From Desulfocurvus vexinensis DSM 17965 (GTDB lineage: Bacteria > Desulfobacterota > Desulfovibrionia > Desulfovibrionales > Desulfovibrionaceae): a stretch of 64,000 nt of DNA. Shown here in pieces: positions 20,350 through 29,895 of the stretch. Both the position numbers and the translations under genes were made by a program. The notes beneath the pieces are model-generated. The model saw only the letters and a list, made by a program, of their open reading frames with translations. It made no database searches and had not been told where the DNA came from. Every line of letters begins with the position of its first letter. The first letter of the stretch is position 1. Where the stretch lies: the NCBI RefSeq assembly GCF_000519125.1, contig NZ_JAEX01000005.1:250501-314500 (forward strand), in the 5' to 3' direction.

Positions 20350-22437
20350 ATGCCTGAATTCATTCTGGAAATCGGAACAGAGGAACTGCCGGCCCGCTTC
20401 TTCCCCCGGCTGCACGAGGAGCTGGGCGAGGCCGTGGCCAAGGCCTTCGAGGAGCGGCGCATCGACTTTTCCGGCGTGCGCACCTTCGCCACGCCGCGGC
20501 GCATCGTGCTGCACGTGGGCGAGGTCGCCCCGGCCCAGCGCCGCGAGGAGGAGCTGCTCACCGGCCCGCCCAGCCGCATCGCCTACGACGCCGACGGCGC
20601 GCCCACCAAGGCCGCCCTGGGCTTCGCCAAGACCCAGGGCGTGGACATCGCCGACTGCTTCGTGCAGGCCACGGACAAGGGCGAATACCTGGCCGTGCGG
20701 CGCATGACCGGCGGCGAGGCCACCCTGGCCCTGTTGCCCGCCGTGTGCGAGGCCGCCGTGGCCGGGTTGCAGTTCCCCAAAAAAATGCGCTGGGGCGCGC
20801 GGGACTTCGGCTTCGGCCGCCCCATCCAGTGGCTGCTGGCCCTTTTGGGCGCCGAGGTGGTGCCCTTCGCCCTGGCCGGGGTGGCCTCGGGGCGCGCCAC
20901 GCGCGGGCATCGCGTCCACGGCCCGGGGCCCTTCGAAGTGCCCGAGGCCGGGCGCTATTTCGACATTGTGCGTCAGCAGGGCCATGTGGTCCTGGACCCG
21001 GCGCAGCGCCGGGCCATGATCCGCGAGGGCGCCGACGCCCTGGCCCGCGAGGCCGGGGGCCGCGTGGTCTGGAAGGACGACCTGCTGGACGAGGTGGTCG
21101 GGCTGGTGGAAACGCCGGTGCCCACCCTGGGCGATTTCGACCCGTCCTTCCTGGAGGTGCCGCGCGAGGTGCTGCTGACCAGTATGGAAAGCCACCAGAA
21201 GAGCTTCGGCGTGGAGGACGCCCAGGGCGCCCTGCTGCCGCATTTCGTGAGTACCCTGAACCTGGAGCCGCGCGACCCGGCGCTGGTGAAAAAGGGCTGG
21301 GAGCGCGTGCTGCGCGCCCGCCTGGAGGACGCGCGCTTCTTCTGGAAGGCCGACCTGCGCGCCGACGCGGACGCCTGGCTCGCGCGGCTGGACAAGGTCA
21401 TCTTCCTGGCGCCGCTGGGCACCATGGGCGACAAGACCCGCCGCCTGGAGGCCACCTGCGCGGCCCTGGCCGGGGCCGTGGCCCCGGAGCTGGCCACCGT
21501 GGCCGCCCGGGCCGGGCGGCTGTCCAAGGCCGACCTTGTTTCTGAAATGGTCTATGAGTTCGACGAGTTGCAGGGCATCATGGGCGGCATCTACGCCCGC
21601 AGGCGCGGCGAGCCCGAGGCCGTGGCCGACGCGCTCTACGAGCAGTACCTGCCCGCCGGGCCGGGCAGCCCCGTGCCCCAGAGCCTGGCCGGGGCGCTGC
21701 TGTCCATGGCCGACAAGGCCGACACCCTGGCCGGATGCTTCGGGCTGGACCTGATCCCCACCGGGGCCAACGACCCCTACGCCCTGCGCCGGGCGGCCCT
21801 GGGCATCATCCGCATCATCCTGCACCACGGACTGCGGCTGTCCCTGCCCGACCTGCTGGCGCGGGCCCGGGGGGCCTACGGCGCAGGCGTGGCCTGGAAG
21901 CTGCCCGAGGCCGAGGCCCAGGCGCGGCTGCTGGACTTCTTTGCCGGGCGGCTCAAGGCCTATTTCACCTCCCGGGGCCAGCAGACCCTGGTGGTGGAGG
22001 CGGCCCTGGGCGCCGGGTTCGACGATGTGTGGGCCCTGGCCGCGCGGGTGGACGCCCTGGGCGAGTTTGCCCACGAGGACGATTTCGCCCAGGCCGTGCT
22101 GACCTTCAAGCGCGCGGCGAACATCATCGTCAAGCAGGGCGGGGGGGCGCAGATCAGCGGCGCCTACGACAAGGCCCTGCTGGCCGAACCCGCCGAGCAG
22201 GCCCTGGCCGCGCGCCTGGAGGAGGTCGCCCCCACCTGGGACGCCCTGTGGAGCAGGGACGACTACCCCAGCCTGCTGGCCCTGCTGCGCGAGCTGCGCC
22301 CGGACGTGGACGCCTTCTTCGACGGGGTGATGGTCATGTGCGACGACCCGGCCCTGCGCGCCAACCGGCTGAACCTCCTGGGCGCCCTGGTGGGCCGCCT
22401 GGGGCGGCTGGCCGATTTTTCGGCGTTGCAGGTCTAG
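20350..22437 (+). CDS. glyS: Glycyl-tRNA synthetase beta subunit
   Basis: Supplies tRNA binding and the HD-like domain of the alpha2-beta2 enzyme. The 695-residue protein opens EFILEIGTEELPARFFPRL, the GlyS signature, and includes KKMRWGARDFGFGRPIQWL, SMESHQKSFGV and GLDLIPTGANDPYALRRAALG. Length matches the family. Its SD (AAAGGAAG) overlaps the short gap after glyQ. It is the last gene before a promoter-bearing intergenic region and rpsT. Confidence 0.97.
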   Translation: MPEFILEIGTEELPARFFPRLHEELGEAVAKAFEERRIDFSGVRTFATPRRIVLHVGEVAPAQRREEELLTGPPSRIAYDADGAPTKAALGFAKTQGVDIADCFVQATDKGEYLAVRRMTGGEATLALLPAVCEAAVAGLQFPKKMRWGARDFGFGRPIQWLLALLGAEVVPFALAGVASGRATRGHRVHGPGPFEVPEAGRYFDIVRQQGHVVLDPAQRRAMIREGADALAREAGGRVVWKDDLLDEVVGLVETPVPTLGDFDPSFLEVPREVLLTSMESHQKSFGVEDAQGALLPHFVSTLNLEPRDPALVKKGWERVLRARLEDARFFWKADLRADADAWLARLDKVIFLAPLGTMGDKTRRLEATCAALAGAVAPELATVAARAGRLSKADLVSEMVYEFDELQGIMGGIYARRRGEPEAVADALYEQYLPAGPGSPVPQSLAGALLSMADKADTLAGCFGLDLIPTGANDPYALRRAALGIIRIILHHGLRLSLPDLLARARGAYGAGVAWKLPEAEAQARLLDFFAGRLKAYFTSRGQQTLVVEAALGAGFDDVWALAARVDALGEFAHEDDFAQAVLTFKRAANIIVKQGGGAQISGAYDKALLAEPAEQALAARLEEVAPTWDALWSRDDYPSLLALLRELRPDVDAFFDGVMVMCDDPALRANRLNLLGALVGRLGRLADFSALQV

Positions 22438-22464
22438 CCCGGGTCCGGTTTTGCGGCAAAAGGC

Positions 22465-22491
22465 TTGACATCCAGGGGGGGCGGGTATAGT
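22465..22491 (+). promoter_or_regulatory. Candidate promoter for rpsT
   Basis: Consensus TTGACA (22465-22470) and near-consensus TATAGT (22486-22491), but only 15 bases apart. The leader would be about 58 bases. Confidence 0.5.
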
Positions 22492-22556
22492 TGACCTGTT
22501 CCCAAGCGTAGGCAAGCAACACTTTTCATCGATAGAGAGTTTCAGGAGGAACGATC

Positions 22557-22820
22557 TTGGCTAATCACAAGTCCGCTATCAAGAGGCACCGGCAGAGCCT
22601 GAAGCGCCGCGACCGCAACCGCGCCGTGAAGACCCGCATCAAGAACGTGGTCAAGGCCGTGCGCCTGGCCGTGGAGGCCAAGGACAAGGAGCAGGCCCAG
22701 GCCGCCCTGGCCGCCGCCACCGCGACCCTGGACAAGGCCGCCACCAAGAAGGTCGTGCACTGGCGTACCGCCGCGCGCAAGATCTCGCGCCTGAGCCAGG
22801 CCGTCAACAAGATCGCCTAG
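22557..22820 (+). CDS. rpsT: 30S ribosomal protein S20
   Basis: Primary 16S rRNA-binding protein of the small subunit. The 87-residue, strongly basic protein reads (M)[20 protein letters not shown] and ends with [11 protein letters not shown], typical of S20. The start is TTG at 22557 with AGGAGG seven bases upstream and no ATG alternative. E. coli rpsT also uses UUG, where the weak start is tied to autoregulation; whether that holds here is inference. It has its own promoter and terminator. Confidence 0.96.
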   Translation: MANHKSAIKRHRQSLKRRDRNRAVKTRIKNVVKAVRLAVEAKDKEQAQAALAAATATLDKAATKKVVHWRTAARKISRLSQAVNKIA

Positions 22821-22844
22821 CCTCCCGGTTTCATCCGTTCATCC

Positions 22845-22875
22845 AGCCCGCCCCGCGCAAGCGAGGCGGGCTTTT
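22845..22875 (+). terminator. Rho-independent terminator of rpsT
   Basis: AGCCCGCC (22845-22852) pairs with GGCGGGCT (22865-22872), with an inner CGC-GCAA-GCG tetraloop stem and a TTTT tail. Confidence 0.85.
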
Positions 22876-23019
22876 CGCGTGGGGCGCGGCGGGGCGCAGG
22901 GCGCGCGCCTTCGCCGCGCGCGGCCCACACGCTTCGCGGGCTGGATTTCCCTCCGCGCTTCCGGTACACAGGGGCTGCCCGCGCGTCGCGCGGGGCCAAC
23001 CGCAACAGGCAGGCACAGT

Positions 23020-24378
23020 GTGAAGGTCGTGATCATCGGGGCCGGGGAGGTGGGGTTCCACATCGCCAAGCGTCTGGCCGCCGAGGCCAAGGAAGTGGTG
23101 GTGGTGGATAGTAGCCCGCGCGCGCTCAAGCGCATCAGCGAGGGCGTGGACGTGCAGACCATCGAGGGCTCAGGCTCCAACCCCGCCGTGCTCGAAGACG
23201 CGGGCATCCGCGACGCCGACATCATGCTCGCCGTCACCGACTCCGACGAGATCAACATCGTGGCCTGCACCTTCGCCGCCGCGCTGGCCCCGGGCATGGT
23301 CACCCTGGCGCGCATCCGCAAGGACGAATACCTGCACTTCCAGCAGGGCCGCGCCCTGGAGATGCTGGGCATCGACAAGGCCATCAACCCCGACGTGGAG
23401 GTTGTCCGGGCCATCGAGCGGCTCATCGAGATCCCCGGCGCCGAGGAGATCAACGACTTCGCCGGGGGGCGCGTCAAGTTCGTGGGCTACCGTGTGGCGG
23501 GCGGGCCGGTGGTCGGCGTGAGCATGATCAACATCCGCTCCGTGCTCGGCGTGCCCGACGTGATCATCGCCGCCATCGTGCGCGAGGACCAGCTCATCAT
23601 CCCCTCGGGCACCGACGTGATCCAGGCGGGCGACCTGGTCTATTTCGTCTGCTTTGCCGACAACGCGCAGCTTGTGATGCAGCGCATGGGCTGCCCCATG
23701 CGCCAGGTGCGCAACGTGATGATCATCGGCGGGGGCGACATCGGCCTGCGCCTGGCCCGCAGCCTGGAAGGGCGCCTGCACGTCAAGCTCGTGGACAGCG
23801 ACCCCGACCGCTGCCAGGAGCTGGCCCAGGAGCTGCACAAGACCCTGGTGCTGCTGGGCGACGGGCGCGACCAGGACCTGCTGGCCGAAGAGAACATCCA
23901 GGACATGGACATGGCCATCTCGCTCACCGGCGACGAGGAGACCAATATCCTGACCTCGCTGCTCTGCCGTCGCCTGGGCGCGGGCAAGGCCGTGACGCGC
24001 ATCAACAAATTCGCCTACTTCAACCTGGTGCGCGCCGTGGGCATCGAGCAGATCGTCAGCCCTCGGCTGGCGGCGGTCAACTCCATCCTGCAATACATGC
24101 GCAAGGGCAAGGTGCTCTCGGCGGCCAGCATCAAGGGCGACGAGGCCGAGGCCCTGGAAGCCGTGGCCCTGGCCCATTCGGACATCGTGGGCAAGGCCAT
24201 CCGCGACCTGAACCTGCCCCGGGGCGCGCTGATCCTGTCCATCCAGCGCGGCGAGGAGGTGCTGTTCCCCACGGGCGATTCGGTCATCATGCCCGATGAC
24301 CGCATCCTGATCCTCTCCACGCGGCGCAACATTCCGCGCGTGGAGAAGAGCCTGACGGTGAAGCTGGAGTATTTCTAG
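23020..24378 (+). CDS. trkA: Trk potassium system regulatory NAD-binding protein TrkA
   Basis: Cytoplasmic gating subunit of the Trk K+ transporter. The 452-residue protein has two tandem RCK units, each a Rossmann NAD domain plus a TrkA-C lobe: VKVVIIGAGEVGFHIAKRLA at the start and VRNVMIIGGGDIGLRLARSL in the middle. The GTG at 23020 places the first Rossmann strand at residue 2, as in other TrkA proteins; the SD is weak. One base separates its stop from trkH, so they form an operon. Confidence 0.93.
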   Translation: MKVVIIGAGEVGFHIAKRLAAEAKEVVVVDSSPRALKRISEGVDVQTIEGSGSNPAVLEDAGIRDADIMLAVTDSDEINIVACTFAAALAPGMVTLARIRKDEYLHFQQGRALEMLGIDKAINPDVEVVRAIERLIEIPGAEEINDFAGGRVKFVGYRVAGGPVVGVSMINIRSVLGVPDVIIAAIVREDQLIIPSGTDVIQAGDLVYFVCFADNAQLVMQRMGCPMRQVRNVMIIGGGDIGLRLARSLEGRLHVKLVDSDPDRCQELAQELHKTLVLLGDGRDQDLLAEENIQDMDMAISLTGDEETNILTSLLCRRLGAGKAVTRINKFAYFNLVRAVGIEQIVSPRLAAVNSILQYMRKGKVLSAASIKGDEAEALEAVALAHSDIVGKAIRDLNLPRGALILSIQRGEEVLFPTGDSVIMPDDRILILSTRRNIPRVEKSLTVKLEYF

Positions 24379-24379
24379 G

Positions 24380-25831
24380 ATGCGCTGGCGCTACACGCTG
24401 TCGCTGGTGGGGGCCATCCTGCTGTGCGTGGGCCTGTCCATGGCCCTGGCCCTTTTCTGGTCGCTCTACGACGCCGACGCGGGCGTGCGGCCCCTGGAGC
24501 TGTCCATGACCGTGACCCTGGCCGCCGGGCTGGGGCTTTTGCTGGTCTTCCGCGACGCCAAGGCCGCGCCCATGAACCACCGCGAGGGCATGGCCATCGT
24601 GGCCGTGGGCTGGGTGGCGGCGGCCTTTGCCGGGGCGCTGCCGTTCTGGTTCGCGGGCACCTTCGGGGGCTCGTTCACCGACTGCCTGTTCGAGTCCATG
24701 AGCGGGTTCACCACCACGGGCGCCTCGGTGCTGACCAACATCGAGGCCGTGCCCCGGGGCCTGCTCTTCTGGCGCTCGCTGACGCACTGGCTGGGCGGCA
24801 TGGGTATCATCGTGCTCTCGCTGGCCATTTTGCCATTCCTGGGCGTAGGCGGCATGCAGCTCTACCGCGCCGAGGTCCCCGGCCCCGCGCCTGACAAGCT
24901 CAAGCCGCGCATCAAGGACACGGCCATGCTGCTGTGGAAGGTCTACCTGCTCTTCTCGGCGCTGCTGGCGCTGCTCCTGTGGGCCGGGGGCATGGACCTG
25001 TTCGAGTCGCTGTGCCACACCTTCGGGACCATGGCCACCGGCGGCTTCTCCACGCGCAACGCCTCGGTGGCGGCCTACGACAGCGTGTTCATCGACGTGG
25101 TGATCACGGTCTTCATGCTCCTGGCGGGCATCAACTTCACCCTGCACTACCACGCCCTGCGCGGGCGCCCCGGCCTGGCCCTGCGCGACCCGGAGCTGCG
25201 TTTCTTCCTGGCGGTGTTCGCCGTGGCCACCCTGTGGTCGGCCTGGAGCCTTCTGGGGCCGAACTACGACGGCTTCGGCCAGGCCCTGCGCTACAGCGCC
25301 TTCCAGGTGGCCAGCATCCTCTCCACCACCGGCTTCGCCACGGCGGACTACGAGCTGTGGACCCCCTTGCCCCAGAGCCTCTTGCTGCTGCTCATGTTCC
25401 TGGGCGGCTCGGCGGGCTCCACCAGCGGCGGCATCAAATGCATGCGCATCATGCTGCTGCTCAAGCACGCCTACAACGAGCTCTACCGCCTGATCCATCC
25501 CCGGGCGGTGTCGCGGGTCAAGCTCGGGCGGCGCCCGGTGGACCAGGACGTGCTGGGTTCCGTGGCCGGATTCTTCCTGCTTTTCCTGGGGCTGTTCCTG
25601 CTGGCCTCGCTGCTCATGGCCGCCATGGGCGTGGACCTGTTGACCAGCTTCTCCGCGGTGGCGGCCTGCATCGGCAATATCGGCCCCGGCCTGGGCGGGG
25701 TCGGCCCCACGGACAACTACGCCTGGCTGCCCGACGTGGGCAAATGGGTGCTGGTGCTGTGCATGCTCCTGGGGCGGCTGGAGATCTATACCGTGCTCAT
25801 CCTCTTCGTGCCCGAGTTCTGGCGCAAGTAG
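24380..25831 (+). CDS. trkH: Trk potassium uptake channel subunit TrkH
   Basis: Integral membrane pore protein of the SKT superfamily. The 483-residue protein has about ten hydrophobic helices and four P-loop filter segments: SGFTTTGAS, GTMATGGFST, ASILSTTGFATAD and CIGNIGPGLGGVGP, each with the conserved filter glycine. Length is that of TrkH, not the shorter KtrB. It directly follows trkA by one base. With TrkA it imports K+ across the inner membrane. Confidence 0.94.
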   Translation: MRWRYTLSLVGAILLCVGLSMALALFWSLYDADAGVRPLELSMTVTLAAGLGLLLVFRDAKAAPMNHREGMAIVAVGWVAAAFAGALPFWFAGTFGGSFTDCLFESMSGFTTTGASVLTNIEAVPRGLLFWRSLTHWLGGMGIIVLSLAILPFLGVGGMQLYRAEVPGPAPDKLKPRIKDTAMLLWKVYLLFSALLALLLWAGGMDLFESLCHTFGTMATGGFSTRNASVAAYDSVFIDVVITVFMLLAGINFTLHYHALRGRPGLALRDPELRFFLAVFAVATLWSAWSLLGPNYDGFGQALRYSAFQVASILSTTGFATADYELWTPLPQSLLLLLMFLGGSAGSTSGGIKCMRIMLLLKHAYNELYRLIHPRAVSRVKLGRRPVDQDVLGSVAGFFLLFLGLFLLASLLMAAMGVDLLTSFSAVAACIGNIGPGLGGVGPTDNYAWLPDVGKWVLVLCMLLGRLEIYTVLILFVPEFWRK

Positions 25832-25907
25832 GCGCGCGGCGCGCCCGGCCGGCCCCGCGCCGGGCGGCGCGTTTACAGCCCCGCGCGCAGGGAGTATGGC
25901 TTCGGCC

Positions 25908-27278
25908 ATGGCGACGAACAACCGGCTTTCCCCCAACGTCCTGATCATCCTGGGCTTCGCGACGGTCATTCTGGCCGGGACGTGCGTGCTGCGCCTGGAC
26001 GTGTGCCGCACCGGGGTGGAGCTGTCCTGGCTGGACGCGCTGTTCACGGCCACTTCGGCCACCTGCGTCACCGGGCTCACGGTGGTGGACACGGGCACCT
26101 TCTTCACCCCCGTGGGCCAGGGCGTGCTGCTGGGCCTGTTCCAGGTCGGCGGGCTGGGGGTGATGACCTACACGAGCCTGGTGTTTCTCTTGTGGCGCAA
26201 GCGGATTTCCCTGTCCGACCGCACGGCGGTGCGCCAGAGCCTGCTTCAGGACCCATCCTTCCGTCTGGGGGGCTTTCTGCTGCGCGTGGTGCTCGGGGCG
26301 CTGGCCATCGAGGCCCTGGGTGCCGCGCTGCTGTGGACCCTGGCCCCCGGGGGCTTCACGCCGTGGTCTGCCGTGTTCCACGCCGTGTCGGCCTTCTGCA
26401 ATGCGGGCTTCGGCCTGCATGCCGACAGCCTCGTGCAGTGGCGCGCCCATGCGGGGGTGAACCTCGTGGTCATGGCGCTCATCGTGCTGGGCGGGCTGGG
26501 GTTCGCGGTGCTCATCGAGCTGGGCGGCTGGCCCCGGGCGGCGTGGCGGCGGCTGCGCAGCGGGCGAGTGGACCCCGGGGCGCGCCTGTCGTGGCATGCG
26601 CGGGTGGTGCTCTCCACCAGCCTGTGGCTGGTGCTGGGCGGGGCGGGGGTGATCGTGCTGGCCGAGTTCGCTCTGGGCCGCAACGGCGCGCCCCCGGGCA
26701 CGGCGCTGTGGTCGGCGCTGTTCCAGTCCGTGACCTGCCGCACCGCCGGGTTCAACACCATGGACATCGGCAGCATGACCAACATCTCGCTGCTGGTGAT
26801 GATCGCGCTGATGTTCATCGGCGGGTCGCCGGGCTCCTGCGCGGGCGGGGTCAAGACCACCACCTTCCGGGCCCTGGTGGCTTTCTCCCTGGCGCGGCTC
26901 ATGGGCCGCAGGCAGGCCGTGGTCCGGCGCTTCGCCCTGGACGAGGGCTCCATGAACGACGCCCTGACGCTGATCCTCTACGGCATCACCATTGTCGGCC
27001 TGGGCACCCTGGCCCTGTGCGTCACCGAAACCGGCCCGCTGCCCCACGGCCAGACGCGCGACGTGTTCCTGGAGCTGCTCTTCGAGTGCGTGAGCGCCTT
27101 CGGCACCGTGGGCCTTTCCACGGGGCTGACCGGGGAGCTGTCGCCCTGGGGGCGGCTGGTGGTCACGCTGCTCATGTTCGTGGGCCGCCTGGGGCCCATC
27201 GTCTTCGTGGGCGTGCTGCACGACATGCGCCGCCAGGAACGGTTCACCTGGCCCGAGAAGCGGCTGCCCATCGGCTAG
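25908..27278 (+). CDS. ktrB: KtrB-type potassium uptake membrane subunit
   Basis: Second SKT-family K+ or Na+-coupled K+ pore in tandem with TrkH. About 456 residues, with filter segments SATCVTGLT, SAFCNAGFG, TCRTAGFNT and SAFGTVGLS, a pattern closer to KtrB than to TrkH. The start is uncertain: an ATG at 25896 has an SD-like AGGGAG only one base away, while ATG 25908 lies 13 bases from it and is preferred. It is 76 bases after trkH and 24 before ktrA. Confidence 0.9.
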   Translation: MATNNRLSPNVLIILGFATVILAGTCVLRLDVCRTGVELSWLDALFTATSATCVTGLTVVDTGTFFTPVGQGVLLGLFQVGGLGVMTYTSLVFLLWRKRISLSDRTAVRQSLLQDPSFRLGGFLLRVVLGALAIEALGAALLWTLAPGGFTPWSAVFHAVSAFCNAGFGLHADSLVQWRAHAGVNLVVMALIVLGGLGFAVLIELGGWPRAAWRRLRSGRVDPGARLSWHARVVLSTSLWLVLGGAGVIVLAEFALGRNGAPPGTALWSALFQSVTCRTAGFNTMDIGSMTNISLLVMIALMFIGGSPGSCAGGVKTTTFRALVAFSLARLMGRRQAVVRRFALDEGSMNDALTLILYGITIVGLGTLALCVTETGPLPHGQTRDVFLELLFECVSAFGTVGLSTGLTGELSPWGRLVVTLLMFVGRLGPIVFVGVLHDMRRQERFTWPEKRLPIG

Positions 27279-27302
27279 CCGGACCCCAAGGAGAAGAGAG
27301 CG

Positions 27303-27959
27303 ATGAAGCGCAAGCAGGAAATCGGCGTCGTCGGCCTGGGCAAGTTCGGGTTTTTCGTTGCCCGGCGGCTCATGGAGCTGGGCCACGACGTGGTCGGCCT
27401 GGACGTGAGCCAGGACAACGTGCGCCGCGCCCAGGACCAGCTGACCCAGGTCTACCAGGGCGACGGGGCGGACAAGGCCGTCCTGGAGCAGCTCGGCTTC
27501 AAGGAGTTCGACCACGTGGTGGTCAGCGTGGGCGACGCCATGGAGGCCTCGATTCTCATCGCCATGCACCTCAAGGAGCTGGGCGCGCGCCGGGTGTGGG
27601 TCAAGGCCATGAGCCTGGACCACGAGAAGGTGCTGTACAAGGTCGGCGCCGACGAGGTGTTCTTCCCCGAGCTGTTCGGCTCGCAGCAGCTGGCCATGCG
27701 CATCACCAGCCCCGGGCTCATCGAGTACCTGCACTACGGCCAGGGCATCCTGGTCCAGAAGCTGGTGGTGGACCAGTGGAGCGGCCAGACCCTGCGCGAG
27801 CTGAACCTGACCAACCGCTACCAGATGTTGGTCATCGCCCGCAGGCCCGCCGCCGCCGAGGCCTTCGACTACCTGCCCCGGGCCGACGTGCGCCTGGAGG
27901 CGGGTGACGAGGTCGTGGTGGTGGTCCAGGAGGAGATGGCCGGGAAGTTCAAGCCGTAG
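27303..27959 (+). CDS. ktrA: KtrA-type potassium uptake regulatory subunit
   Basis: Cytoplasmic ring-forming regulator of KtrB that binds NAD(H)/ATP through a single RCK unit. The 218-residue protein starts KRKQEIGVVGLGKFGFFVARRL and has a C-terminal TrkA-C lobe (about 135-215, LVQKLVVDQWSGQTLRELNL). One RCK unit, against two in the upstream trkA, supports the Ktr assignment. AAGGAG precedes the ATG. It ends the plus-strand K+ block and faces mqnA tail to tail. Confidence 0.9.
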   Translation: MKRKQEIGVVGLGKFGFFVARRLMELGHDVVGLDVSQDNVRRAQDQLTQVYQGDGADKAVLEQLGFKEFDHVVVSVGDAMEASILIAMHLKELGARRVWVKAMSLDHEKVLYKVGADEVFFPELFGSQQLAMRITSPGLIEYLHYGQGILVQKLVVDQWSGQTLRELNLTNRYQMLVIARRPAAAEAFDYLPRADVRLEAGDEVVVVVQEEMAGKFKP

Positions 27960-28060
27960 CGGGCGCGGGGGGCGCCCGGGAGCCGGTGGCCTGGGGCGTG
28001 CCCGGGCGGGCCGTTTCCCAGCGCCCCGGTCCGTTCCGGCGCCGGGGTTTCCGTTTTGTT

Positions 28061-28915
28061 CTACAGCGCCCAGGTCAGGGCGGGCATGCCTTCGAGCAGG
28101 CCCAGGGTGGCGCAGTGCGCGCCGAACAGGGCCAGGGAGGCCTGCTCCCGGGGGCCGAGGTCGTAGCCCATGGTGGCCAGGTAGTCGTGGATGCCCGCCG
28201 GGCTGATCCAGGGCGTGAATTCGTCCCACAGGGCGATTTCGGCGATGGCCTGGGCGCAGGTGGTCTTGCAGTGCAGCAGGGCGGTGTGGACCTCGGCCAG
28301 CAGGGCCCGCTGGGCCGGGGAGAGCCCCCGGCGCACGATCCACACCGCGAAGACGAAGGGCAGACCCGTCCAGCGCAGCCAGTGTTCGGCCAGGTCGATG
28401 ACGTGCCAGCCCGCCGGGCGATCCACGTGGATCTTCAGGGCGTGGTTGCCGATTTCCAGGAACGGGCGGGCCCCCGCGAGCCCGCTGCCCGGGGCCATGG
28501 GCTCCCAGCGCGGCTCGGGCAGGCCCCAGCACAGCGCCCAGAGCACCTTGAGCAGGGCCGCAGAGCTGGCCGAAGCCCCCGTGAGCCCGACCCCGGAGCC
28601 GTGGGCCGCCAGCCACGCGGGCAGCGCGTCCAGGGCCACGGGGCTGACCAGCAGCACGCTCTTCACCGGCCCCTGCGGCGCGCTGATGGACAGCTCGGGC
28701 AGCAGATGGTAGCGCCCGGCGCCCGCGAGGTATTCGAAGGACGAGGCCGGGGCGCAGTCCAGTTCGCCGCGCGCCAGCAGCGCGTTCATCTCCGCAGGGT
28801 GCCCGGGGATGTACGCCAGCCCGTCCGAGGGCGGGAAGACCTGCTTCAAGTGATGGAACAGGGGCAGGACGTTCAGGTAGCCGATCTGGCCGATGCGCAG
28901 GCGTGCGGTGCTCAT
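28061..28915 (-). CDS. mqnA: Chorismate dehydratase MqnA (futalosine menaquinone pathway)
   Basis: Converts chorismate to 3-enolpyruvylbenzoate, the first committed step of the futalosine route to menaquinone. The 284-residue periplasmic-binding-protein-like fold shows RLRIGQIGYLNVLPLFHHL at the start, GELDCAPASSFEYL and SVLLVSPVALDALP, all usual in MqnA. The ATG at 28915 has AAGG ten bases upstream. No other mqn gene is in the window. Menaquinone is the expected quinone of these anaerobes and could serve the membrane redox chain. Confidence 0.88.
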   Translation of the reverse strand: MSTARLRIGQIGYLNVLPLFHHLKQVFPPSDGLAYIPGHPAEMNALLARGELDCAPASSFEYLAGAGRYHLLPELSISAPQGPVKSVLLVSPVALDALPAWLAAHGSGVGLTGASASSAALLKVLWALCWGLPEPRWEPMAPGSGLAGARPFLEIGNHALKIHVDRPAGWHVIDLAEHWLRWTGLPFVFAVWIVRRGLSPAQRALLAEVHTALLHCKTTCAQAIAEIALWDEFTPWISPAGIHDYLATMGYDLGPREQASLALFGAHCATLGLLEGMPALTWAL

Positions 28916-29229
28916 GGGCCCATGCCTTACCGCAGGCGGGCGCGGATGAAAAGCCCGCAGCGCAATGGTTTCGCCCGGGCGTCGGGCCGCAGGTAGGCCG
29001 GGGCAGGGCCGGGGGCGGGAGGACGCGACGGCGCCGGATCGGGCCAGCCGCCCGTGCGCCGCGTGCCCGCCCGCCTGGGACGGCTTGCCGCTACGCTGTC
29101 CTGGCTGTCTCCTGGCGCCCGTGCCTGCCGCACCGCCGCCGGGCAGGGCGCGGCTGCACGCAGGGTGTGAAAAAGGCCCCCGGACTGCTCCGGGGGCCTT
29201 GTGGTGCGTCTGGTGCGCACAGCCGGGCG
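28916..29229. other. Intergenic region between mqnA and adk
   Basis: 314 bases. Holds the adk terminator at its right end and, presumably, the mqnA promoter next to 28915. No coding signal with an SD was found on either strand. Confidence 0.5.
29170..29199 (-). terminator. Rho-independent terminator of adk
   Basis: Minus strand: an 11-bp perfect stem (29174-29184 with 29189-29199), four-base loop, then TTTTT (29170-29174). Confidence 0.88.
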
Positions 29230-29895
29230 CTAGGCCAGCTGGCTCATGAGGTATTCCTTGATCTCGGTGATGCCCTTTTCGCCGTCCAGCTCGATGAACT
29301 TGAAGCCGGAGTCCTTCATGTTCTTGTAGAAGTTCACGGCGGCCATGGTGCCGGTGGCCTCGTCGTAGTAGATGTCGTGGCGCTTGTCGATGGCCGATGC
29401 GTCCTGGTCGTCCTGACGGGCGGACAGGGCGCCGCCGCACACGCGGCACTTGTCGCCGTTGGGGGCGATGGCCGGGATGCCGATGTTGTTGGGGTGGTTC
29501 GGGTTGTTCTCGCACAGGCGGCGGCCCATGATGCGCGCCTTGGCGATCTCGCGGGGCAGCTTGATCTCGATGACGTAGTTCAGGGCGACGCCGTCCTTCT
29601 TCAGGGCGTCCCACAGCTTCTGGGCCTGGACCAGGGAGCGCGGGAAGCCGTCCAGCAGCCAGCCGGCCTTGGAGCTCTGGAGCACGTCCAGCACCATGGG
29701 GATGGTGATGTCGTCGGGCACCAGCTCGCCGCGGTTGATGTACTCCTTGGCCTTCATGCCAAGCTCGGTGCCGCCGCCGATGTGCTTGCGGAAGATGGCG
29801 CCGGACTCGATGTGGTCCAGACCGTACTTGTCCTTGGCCAGGGTGCCCTGGGTGCCTTTGCCGGAGCCGTTGGGGCCGAAGATCAGGATATTCAC
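29230..29895 (-). CDS. adk: Adenylate kinase with metal-binding LID
   Basis: Interconverts ATP, AMP and ADP. The 221-residue protein has the P-loop GPNGSGKGTQ (7-16), the AMP-binding DGFPRS (82-87), and a LID with Cys128-x5-His-x15-Cys-x2-Cys. That spacing is the one described for the cobalt/zinc-binding adenylate kinase of D. gigas. The GTG at 29895 has AAGGAGG five bases upstream; an upstream in-frame start lacks an SD. It has its own promoter and terminator and is monocistronic. Confidence 0.95.
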   Translation of the reverse strand: MNILIFGPNGSGKGTQGTLAKDKYGLDHIESGAIFRKHIGGGTELGMKAKEYINRGELVPDDITIPMVLDVLQSSKAGWLLDGFPRSLVQAQKLWDALKKDGVALNYVIEIKLPREIAKARIMGRRLCENNPNHPNNIGIPAIAPNGDKCRVCGGALSARQDDQDASAIDKRHDIYYDEATGTMAAVNFYKNMKDSGFKFIELDGEKGITEIKEYLMSQLA

